Assembly (NCBI GenBank): GCA_020348985.1
Contig: CP070761.1
Coordinates: 2,781,509 to 2,845,508, forward strand
Reading direction: 5' to 3'
Source of the DNA: Candidatus Thorarchaeota archaeon
GTDB lineage: Archaea; Asgardarchaeota; Thorarchaeia; Thorarchaeales; Thorarchaeaceae
DNA length: 64,000 nt
The position numbers and the translations under genes were made by a program. How positions within the stretch are numbered: the stretch's first letter is position 1; every line of letters begins with the position of its first letter. Below the pieces are notes generated by a model that worked only from the letters and a program-made list of their open reading frames with translations, had not been told where the DNA came from and did not search any database. This document shows positions 57,966 to 64,000 of this stretch, one piece after another.

Positions 57966-58721
57966 TCAGTTTCTTCTGACTCGGTACCAGTATCGATAGA
58001 CTTCCTCGAATCCTAACTTATTATACAGCCGTAGGGCGGGCTTGTTCTCTGTTTCTACCTGTAGATAGCACTTCGCCGCCCCTCTTCGCCGACCCCATTC
58101 AGCTATAGCAGAGTTGATTGACAATGCCACTCCCTGTCTCCTGTAGTTGTCCAATGTAACTAATGAAAAGAGACCAACCCACTCATTCTCGCGAACTCCG
58201 AACCCTACACCGACAATCCCGCCGTCCATTGACACACTAGCGAAAACCTTCTCAGGTAGCGTTCTATCCATGATACCCTTCCGCGTCGCAAGACTATGAC
58301 GATCGAAATTCCCGCCCTTTGCGTAAGCATTCAACCAAGACGGGGTCGGCGCATCTATCAAATCAACTTCATGTTTTCCGCCGTTACTTGCGACCGAGTC
58401 GATTGGCGCAGTCTGGATCGAAACGGTCAACCCCAATTCAAATCCAAATGCTTGAACGGTATCATCGAGATTCGATGGCTCGCAAGCCGGGCTCATCTGA
58501 AAACGAGGAGGAAGTCCTCGGCTTTCGTAGAATCCTATCACATGTTCTATGGCTTTCGAGGTCTCCATCTTGGGTGATCCGATAGGGAGTGCGCTGTTTG
58601 CTCTTCGAGTTATTCCATCGTTTGCTCTCAGAATCCATTCACCAAGGTACTCCAAGTCACGTGCCCGCCAAGCGTTGAATGCGATTCTTTCGAGTTTGGC
58701 AATCTCTTTGAGGGGCAACAA
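57966..58721 (-). CDS. GNAT-family N-acetyltransferase
   Basis: 251 residues from a TTG at 58721 preceded by GGAGG. The C-terminal half is GNAT: VFASVSMDGGIVGVGFGVRENEWVGLFSLVTLDNYRRQGVALSINSAIAEWGRRRGAAKCYLQVETENKPALRLYNKLGFEEVYRYWYR, with the acetyl-CoA loop RRQGVA. The N-terminal half (RIAFNAWRARDLEYLGEWILRANDGITRRANSALPIG) is like that of the duplicated-GNAT family. Substrate unknown. Confidence 0.85.
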   Translation of the reverse strand: MLPLKEIAKLERIAFNAWRARDLEYLGEWILRANDGITRRANSALPIGSPKMETSKAIEHVIGFYESRGLPPRFQMSPACEPSNLDDTVQAFGFELGLTVSIQTAPIDSVASNGGKHEVDLIDAPTPSWLNAYAKGGNFDRHSLATRKGIMDRTLPEKVFASVSMDGGIVGVGFGVRENEWVGLFSLVTLDNYRRQGVALSINSAIAEWGRRRGAAKCYLQVETENKPALRLYNKLGFEEVYRYWYRVRRN

Positions 58722-58821
58722 TTGGCATATACCTCCGTGTCATATCGTCTGAGAGATGCCATGTCACGCTGTAGTCACATTAATGAACCTGACTCCTGCA
58801 CATTTCTAATGTGACAGGACC

Positions 58822-59760
58822 ATGAGCAGGCTTCGCTGGAACATGATTCTAGGAGAATGGGTTATAGTCACGCCTCATAGAGCTGATAGACCGTTTCAAG
58901 ACCCAAGCAGGGACTGCCCTTTCTGTCCAGGAAAGGAAGAAACCTCTGGAGATTGGACCGTGCTGACTTTGGATAACAAGTTCCCATCATTGCATCCGGA
59001 GCCAGGCATTGTGCCTTTGGACGCTAATGTAGTTTTAGAGGCCCCAGCATATGGTGAATGCAAGGTGATAGTCTATTCTCCCAACCATGAAGCACAAATT
59101 GAGAATCTGGATGATGATGAAGTAGGCCGGATTCTTGGTGAATACATACGGGTGTTCAATAGCCTCGATTCGAAGCAGGGGGTAGAATATGTTTACCAAT
59201 TCGAGAACAGAGGCGAAGCAATTGGAGTGAGTCTGAGTCATCCCCACGCTCAAGTGTACGCACTTCCCTTCGTACCACCTCGAATCAAGAGAGAGCTCGG
59301 ACAGGTTGAGAAGTGGCTGAAGGAGGACGGGAGCTGCTTATTCTGTCACATGCTCCAGAAAGAGGTCGAAGCGGGACAAAGAGTCGTCGCTGAAACAGAC
59401 AACTTCGTCACAATCGTTCCGTTTGGTGCAAGACTACCATTTGAGGTGCATATCTATCCAAGAGATCATGTATCCAGTTTGACGGAGCTAGAAGGGGTGC
59501 TGCACGAACTTGCATCTGTGATTAGGGATGTCGTTCAGAGATTCTCGAAACTCTTTGACGAAAACTCGTACGTTATGGCGTTTCATACAAGACCCTCTAA
59601 AGGTGACTTCTCTCACTGGCACTTCCACATAGAGTTCTACCCGCCTTGGCGAGACCGTTCAAGAATCAAGTACCTGGCAGGTCTAGAGACTGGCACCTGG
59701 GTATATACTAATGACACAATCCCCGAGAATGTGGCTCAAGAACTTAGAGAGGCGCTCTAG
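58822..59760 (+). CDS. galT: Galactose-1-phosphate uridylyltransferase
   Basis: 312 residues. GalT signature: RWNMILGEWVIVTPHRADRPF, zinc site CPFCPG, VYQFENRGEAIGVSLSHPHAQVYALPFVPP with the catalytic HPH, and a second half with LPFEVHIYPRDHVSSL and FHFHIEFYPP-like end (WHFHIEFYPP). It exchanges UMP between UDP-glucose and galactose-1-phosphate in the Leloir pathway. It is the first gene of a galT-galK-mannosidase run. Confidence 0.93.
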   Translation: MSRLRWNMILGEWVIVTPHRADRPFQDPSRDCPFCPGKEETSGDWTVLTLDNKFPSLHPEPGIVPLDANVVLEAPAYGECKVIVYSPNHEAQIENLDDDEVGRILGEYIRVFNSLDSKQGVEYVYQFENRGEAIGVSLSHPHAQVYALPFVPPRIKRELGQVEKWLKEDGSCLFCHMLQKEVEAGQRVVAETDNFVTIVPFGARLPFEVHIYPRDHVSSLTELEGVLHELASVIRDVVQRFSKLFDENSYVMAFHTRPSKGDFSHWHFHIEFYPPWRDRSRIKYLAGLETGTWVYTNDTIPENVAQELREAL

Positions 59761-59762
59761 CT

Positions 59763-60929
59763 ATGCAAGTTCCAGATGGAATGTTGGATGAACTGGAAAG
59801 ACTACTGGAACAGACGACACCTACGTACTTGGTGTCCAGAGCCCCCGGAAGGATTGAAGTCCTGGGGAATCACGTTGACTATAATGGCGGCATTGTTCTT
59901 GCAGCTACAATAAATCGATTTGTATGGTCAGTAGGTGTTCAGACAGAAGAACTCGTTGTGCATTCGATGAACATGAATGAAACCCGCAGAATCCAGAGAG
60001 AAAACATCAGCCCGGTGACAGGTCCGGAGTGGCACAGCTATGCGGAAGGGATCTACTGGGCGTTTAAAAGAAGGAACCATGATGTTCTGAATACGACATC
60101 CGTCATCTCGGGGGACGTTCCAATTGGATCAGGTCTGAGTTCTTCTGCGGCATTTGAGGTCTCCCTTGCGAATCTTGTCGCCAGATTAAGTGGAATCAAT
60201 CTCAATCCCAGAGCAATGGCAATGATTGCCTTTGAAGCTGAGCGATTGTACTGCCAGGTTTCTTGTGGGGTAATGGATCAATTTACGTCACAGGTAGGTA
60301 AACCCGATTCTCTCCTCGGCATCTTCTGTGCGAATCTGCAAGTCAGACACATTCCATGGCCAAATGACGTTGGACTCGTTATCAGCGATTCAGGAGTCTC
60401 GCGTTCTGCGGTAGAATCACTCAATGAGCGAAGGAATGAATGTCAAGCCGCACTACGCCAATTGACAGAAGGAGGATTCGAAATCAATAATCTCTCAGAG
60501 ATAGGACAACAAGAGCTCAGCGATGTTAATGATCTTCTCTCAGAGAGGCTGTTTAAGCGTGTACGTCATGTGGTAGACGAAAACATGAGAGTTGTGCAGG
60601 GGATGACGGCTCTGAGAGAAGGAAACTCGAAGGAATTTGGAAGACTCATGTTCGAGTCCCACGAAAGCTCAAAGAACTTGTACGAGGTGTCTCATGAGAA
60701 TCTTGACTTGCTGGTCAATATGGCACGAGGTCTACCAGGTGTCCTTGGAAGCAGACTTACTGGTGCAGGATTGGGCGGGAGTACGATTACTATGGTGAAG
60801 GCAAGACATCTTGCTGAATTCGTGAAGGAGATCGGGAGTGAATATGAACGAGAGTCTGGTAACCAGCCTTCAGTTTATGCGACTCAAATCCCAGGCGGAA
60901 TCGTCGTCGAGGAGTGTGGCAAGAAATGA
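59763..60929 (+). CDS. galK: Galactokinase (GHMP family)
   Basis: 388 residues. Sugar-binding motif GRIEVLGNHVDYNGG, where the canonical Glu of GEHTDY is Asn. ATP-binding GHMP motif GDVPIGSGLSSSAAFEVS, and the C-terminal LTGAGLGGSTITMV. The Asn changes the residue that normally contacts the sugar C6 hydroxyl, so galactose may not be the only substrate. It lies 2 bases after galT and overlaps the mannosidase start (ATGA). Confidence 0.9.
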   Translation: MQVPDGMLDELERLLEQTTPTYLVSRAPGRIEVLGNHVDYNGGIVLAATINRFVWSVGVQTEELVVHSMNMNETRRIQRENISPVTGPEWHSYAEGIYWAFKRRNHDVLNTTSVISGDVPIGSGLSSSAAFEVSLANLVARLSGINLNPRAMAMIAFEAERLYCQVSCGVMDQFTSQVGKPDSLLGIFCANLQVRHIPWPNDVGLVISDSGVSRSAVESLNERRNECQAALRQLTEGGFEINNLSEIGQQELSDVNDLLSERLFKRVRHVVDENMRVVQGMTALREGNSKEFGRLMFESHESSKNLYEVSHENLDLLVNMARGLPGVLGSRLTGAGLGGSTITMVKARHLAEFVKEIGSEYERESGNQPSVYATQIPGGIVVEECGKK

Positions 60930-63856
60930 ATGATATTGATGGTTTAGTCATAAGTGAGACCCATTGGGATCGCGCATGGTATCGAACGTTTCAGCAATTC
61001 AGACTTCGCTTAGTCAGGATGGTGGACAACCTCCTCGACATTCTTGATGAGAATCCGGATTTCAAGCATTTCACATTTGATGGACAGACAATTGTGCTTG
61101 AGGACTATCTAGAGGTCAAGCCGCACAATAGAAGAAGGCTGGAGAATCTAATCCAGAGGCAGCGCATACTGGTTGGACCGTGGTACGTGTTACCAGATCT
61201 CTTCTTGGTTTCTGGGGAGGCTCTAATTCGGAACCTGTTGATCGGTCACTCTATTGCGTCAGAGTTTGGTCACGTGATGAAAGTTGGTTATGTGCCCGAC
61301 CCGTTTGGACATGTTGGCCAGATGCCTCAGATAATGTCGCAGTTTGGAATTGATTCATACGTTTTCGCGAGAGGTACAGGAGACGAGGTAGACGATCTTG
61401 GCTGCGAGTTTATCTGGCAAGCTTCTGACGGCACGGAGGTACTTGCCCACTGGCTGCCTGAGTCATACGGAAATTCAGCGAACCTGCCCGACGATGTTGA
61501 TGAAGCTGTCTCAACTCTCGAGTACAATATGTCAATTCTCAGACCTTGGTCAAGAGTAGGCACCTGTCTTCTGATGAATGGGTCGGACCATCTAGAGGCC
61601 CAAGCACATCTGCCAGAAGTGATACGAGCTTACAATAAGAAGAACGACAAGAAGATCGCCTTTGGCACTCTGCCCATGTTTGTCGATCGCATGCGAGACA
61701 ATCGTGAGAAACTGAAGTGCTACAGGGGCGAATTCAGGAAATCCAAGCATCAGAATCTCCTGTCCGGTGTGTACTCTACCCGAATCTACTTGAAACAGAC
61801 AAATGAGTATAGTCAGCGGCTTCTAGAGAGATTAGTTGAGCCTATTAGCACAATGGCTCACGTAGTTGGAGGACAATATCCTAAACACGAGATACGACAG
61901 GCGTGGAAGTACTTGATTCGAAACCACCCCCACGATGACATTTGTGGATGCAGCATCGATCAGGTTCACGATGATATGATGCAAAGATATCGCTGGATCG
62001 AAGAGATTGGACAGTATGTCCTCGAACAAGCATTGATGAGTCTTAGTAGTAATCTGTGTGACCCTGGACGGTACATCGTAGCATTCAACCCTGTTCCTAG
62101 GCAAAGGTCTGGAGTCGCGATTGCCCAATTCCCCATGTCAGCTGTTAGATTCAGTAGGCTGCCAGCTGTCCAATTGGTAGACCCGTCACTTGTTCCATCG
62201 ACTCCGCTCGAAGCCGCGAAGAATGAGGTGCACATTGGGTTCCTGCGGGACTATGGACTAGACCTGTCGCCTGATCATACCAGGACAATCACTGTTGGCA
62301 ACCAGAGTCTCACCGAGTTCGAGTTTGATATCTCAGGTGGTGTTCAGATGTTGCCTATCTTGGAAGAAATCCTCTGTCAGCTATCCACAGCCTATCGAGT
62401 CCGCGTCAATGATAACAACGAGGTCGTGGAGATATGGGCAAGAAAACATGATGCTGAGTCCACAACAGAAGGAGAACCCGTCCTGACCGACCTTGATGGA
62501 AACGAAATACCTGTTCAAGTAATTCAGAAGGTCGTCTGGTCTGACCCGCGGTCAACAATAACCACGGACAAGGAGGAGTATGTCCAAGTGGCCTTCTGGA
62601 ATTCAGATACAGAGGGACTTGGACTCAAGAACTACGGTCTGTCCGTTTCGGACAATATGACCCCAATTCAACCACCAGACGTAGTCAAAGCAACGAAGAA
62701 TAGCATAGAGAATTCACTGGTCAGGATTACAGTAGACAAGAGGGGATTGGTGAATATCGTTGACAAAACCACTGGTGAGGCCTATACAAATCTATTGATG
62801 TTCGAAGATTCGGGGGACACTGGTGATGAATACGACTACTGTCCTACCAAGGAGAATCAAGTCATTCGGAGTGCCGGTGACATCCATTCCATCGAGATAC
62901 TACACACGGGACCTCTTGTCGGAGCAATAAGAATCACAGGAGTGCTTGAGATCCCTGAGGCAATCACGCCTGATGGTGTAAGGAGAACAGCGGAGTTGAC
63001 TGCGTGTGAATTCTCAAACGAGCTTTGGCTAAATGCAGGCAGTCCCACTGTAGCTGTTTCCACCGAGTTCGCAAATCTCGCCTTTGACCATAGGCTCCGG
63101 GTTCTTATACCGACAAACACCAGTGCACAGACGTGTCATGCAGACAGTACCTTTGACATTGTCGAAAGACCCTACGCGTCCAAGCCTGAGAATGACTGGA
63201 AACAGCCCACCCAGCCAACTTACCCGATGAGGAGTTACGTATGCATGAGCAACGACAGAAGGGGCCTCACTGTTACTACTAGAGGGTTGATTGAATTCGA
63301 AATGTTGGAGGATTCAGGAGGTACAATAGCTCTAACCCTTCTCAGATCAGTGGGATGGTTGGCAAAACCGACATTGGACACAAGACCTTCAGGAGCGGGT
63401 CCGAAACTTGAAACGCCGGACGCCCAATGTATCGGCGACCATGTCTTCGAATATGCAATCACCCCTCACATTGGGGGCTGTCTCGATAGCGGGGCAACTT
63501 CGGAAAGCGAGGAATATCTGCTCCCCATTATGACTGACCACGTTTGCGTGTCGGATTGCCGTGAGAAGCAAATCGGAAGCCCATCTCTAACTCTTGAGCC
63601 AGACACCTTGAGACTCTCAGCACTCAAGATGGCGGAGGACAGCTCTGACTACATTCTGAGAGTCTGGAACATGTCGGACAAAGCTGAGACTGCAACTGTA
63701 AGTCTGGGATTCGAAATTGTAGAGGCAATCGGAGCCAAGTTGGATGAGGATATCGATTCCAATGTTGCTGTTACCTTGAAGGATTCTCGGACAATAGAAA
63801 TGCAAGTCCCATCCAAAAGAGCAGTGACTCTCAGACTAAGAACCGACAAAGCTTGA
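60926..63856 (+). CDS. Glycoside hydrolase family 38 alpha-mannosidase
   Basis: 976 residues from ATG 60926 overlapping the galK stop. GH38 motifs: VISETHWDRAWYRTFQQF (zinc His and Asp), VGYVPDPFGHVGQMPQI (nucleophile Asp in PDPFGH), ARGTGDE, RNHPHDDICGCSIDQVHDDM (zinc and general acid region), then a beta-rich C-terminal part with GDTGDEYDYCPTKENQV. No signal peptide, so it works in the cytosol on imported or recycled glycans. It hydrolyses alpha-mannosides. Its neighbours galT and galK suggest a sugar salvage operon. Confidence 0.93.
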   Translation: MNDIDGLVISETHWDRAWYRTFQQFRLRLVRMVDNLLDILDENPDFKHFTFDGQTIVLEDYLEVKPHNRRRLENLIQRQRILVGPWYVLPDLFLVSGEALIRNLLIGHSIASEFGHVMKVGYVPDPFGHVGQMPQIMSQFGIDSYVFARGTGDEVDDLGCEFIWQASDGTEVLAHWLPESYGNSANLPDDVDEAVSTLEYNMSILRPWSRVGTCLLMNGSDHLEAQAHLPEVIRAYNKKNDKKIAFGTLPMFVDRMRDNREKLKCYRGEFRKSKHQNLLSGVYSTRIYLKQTNEYSQRLLERLVEPISTMAHVVGGQYPKHEIRQAWKYLIRNHPHDDICGCSIDQVHDDMMQRYRWIEEIGQYVLEQALMSLSSNLCDPGRYIVAFNPVPRQRSGVAIAQFPMSAVRFSRLPAVQLVDPSLVPSTPLEAAKNEVHIGFLRDYGLDLSPDHTRTITVGNQSLTEFEFDISGGVQMLPILEEILCQLSTAYRVRVNDNNEVVEIWARKHDAESTTEGEPVLTDLDGNEIPVQVIQKVVWSDPRSTITTDKEEYVQVAFWNSDTEGLGLKNYGLSVSDNMTPIQPPDVVKATKNSIENSLVRITVDKRGLVNIVDKTTGEAYTNLLMFEDSGDTGDEYDYCPTKENQVIRSAGDIHSIEILHTGPLVGAIRITGVLEIPEAITPDGVRRTAELTACEFSNELWLNAGSPTVAVSTEFANLAFDHRLRVLIPTNTSAQTCHADSTFDIVERPYASKPENDWKQPTQPTYPMRSYVCMSNDRRGLTVTTRGLIEFEMLEDSGGTIALTLLRSVGWLAKPTLDTRPSGAGPKLETPDAQCIGDHVFEYAITPHIGGCLDSGATSESEEYLLPIMTDHVCVSDCREKQIGSPSLTLEPDTLRLSALKMAEDSSDYILRVWNMSDKAETATVSLGFEIVEAIGAKLDEDIDSNVAVTLKDSRTIEMQVPSKRAVTLRLRTDKA

Positions 63857-63867
63857 GGAATTCGACC

Positions 63868-64000
63868 TTGATAAGTGATGAAGACGCCCTGATGGAAGTT
63901 GTCCGCGACTACGCGCCCATTCTCCATTTTCATCCTAATGAGGGATCTCACTGCTGCTATCCTTCAGATGCAGAAGAAATCTATGAGAGATATTCAATGG
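63868..64000 (+). CDS. Start of an unidentified protein (cut by window edge)
   Basis: 44 codons from TTG 63868, 8 bases after GAGG in GCTTGAGGAATTCG. It contains VVRDYAPILHFHPNEGSHCC and YPSDAEEIYERY. The 'YAPxxHFHPxE' pattern is like that of VPS62/DUF946-type proteins, but too little is seen to be sure. It lies 11 bases after the mannosidase stop and belongs to the same run. Confidence 0.6.
   Translation, partial: MISDEDALMEVVRDYAPILHFHPNEGSHCCYPSDAEEIYERYSM

Noticed and set aside
1-64000. tRNA, rRNA, CRISPR or insertion sequence
   Set aside because: No cloverleaf with CCA-proximal features, no regularly spaced repeats and no transposase were seen by eye; a covariance search could still find a small RNA.

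Overview
The window looks like a chromosomal contig from an Asgard archaeon, most like Thorarchaeota. Evidence seen in the sequence: two Rab-type small GTPases (one fused to a seven-bladed propeller), two small gelsolin-like proteins, a longin/roadblock-like protein, an Alba-like protein, archaeal TATA boxes, formylmethanofuran dehydrogenase, ferredoxin-linked 2-oxoacid oxidoreductases and roughly even base composition. The species assignment is inference. I found no rRNA, tRNA, CRISPR array or insertion sequence.

Layout. 1-5.6 kb: 5' end of methylmalonyl-CoA mutase (cut by the window edge), a membrane protein, a secreted protein, a cobalamin adenosyltransferase, an iron-sulfur flavoprotein and a longin/roadblock-like protein, followed by a small wHTH regulator. 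5.6-7.8 kb: a bactofilin-like repeat protein and a methyltransferase. 7.8-11.3 kb: fwdD-fwdB-fwdA (minus strand). 11.4-16.1 kb: a lipoyl 2-oxoacid dehydrogenase (E1 alpha, E1 beta, E2), lipoate ligase and an AhpD-like protein. 16-22.8 kb: mixed genes, including a gelsolin-like protein and a membrane-anchored purple-acid-phosphatase-like enzyme. 22.8-31.5 kb: an unusual acyl-carrier cluster (AcpS, FkbH-like protein, ACP, three left-handed beta-helix acyltransferases, a CE4-like protein, a geranylgeranyl-reductase-family flavoprotein and a divergent SF2 ATPase). 32-35 kb: three tandem wHTH/TrmB-like paralogues. 35-43 kb: DHH phosphoesterase, Rab-like GTPase, Cys/Met PLP enzyme, iorAB, and the propeller-GTPase fusion. 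43-46.3 kb: a SsuABC/TauABC-type ABC transporter with a nearby wHTH. 46.4-53.2 kb: Alba-like protein, two secreted beta-helix proteins and porCDAB. 53.3-57.9 kb: a GDPD, a 44-residue four-Cys protein, then arsR, hgcA (fused to a SAM methyltransferase), hgcB and a gelsolin-like protein. 58-64 kb: GNAT, galT, galK and GH38 alpha-mannosidase, then the start of a further gene.

How the genes fit together. Carbon metabolism looks anaerobic: acetyl-CoA-type chemistry through POR and IOR, C1 entry through FwdABD, and B12-dependent mutase chemistry supported by CobO. A lipoate-dependent 2-oxoacid dehydrogenase sits beside these, which is unexpected in a ferredoxin-based anaerobe. The galT-galK-mannosidase run points to use of sugars from glycans.

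The most striking locus is 54.5-57.0 kb. The second half of a 578-residue protein has the HgcA corrinoid 'NVWCAA' cap helix plus a membrane domain, and it is followed by HgcB with two [4Fe-4S] motifs and a C-terminal vicinal Cys pair. It is preceded by an ArsR repressor with a CVC metal site and a perfect operator-like palindrome overlapping the TATA box. The N-terminal half of this HgcA is a class I SAM methyltransferase. This suggests a metal-inducible mercury methylation system in which the methyl-donating enzyme is physically joined to HgcA.
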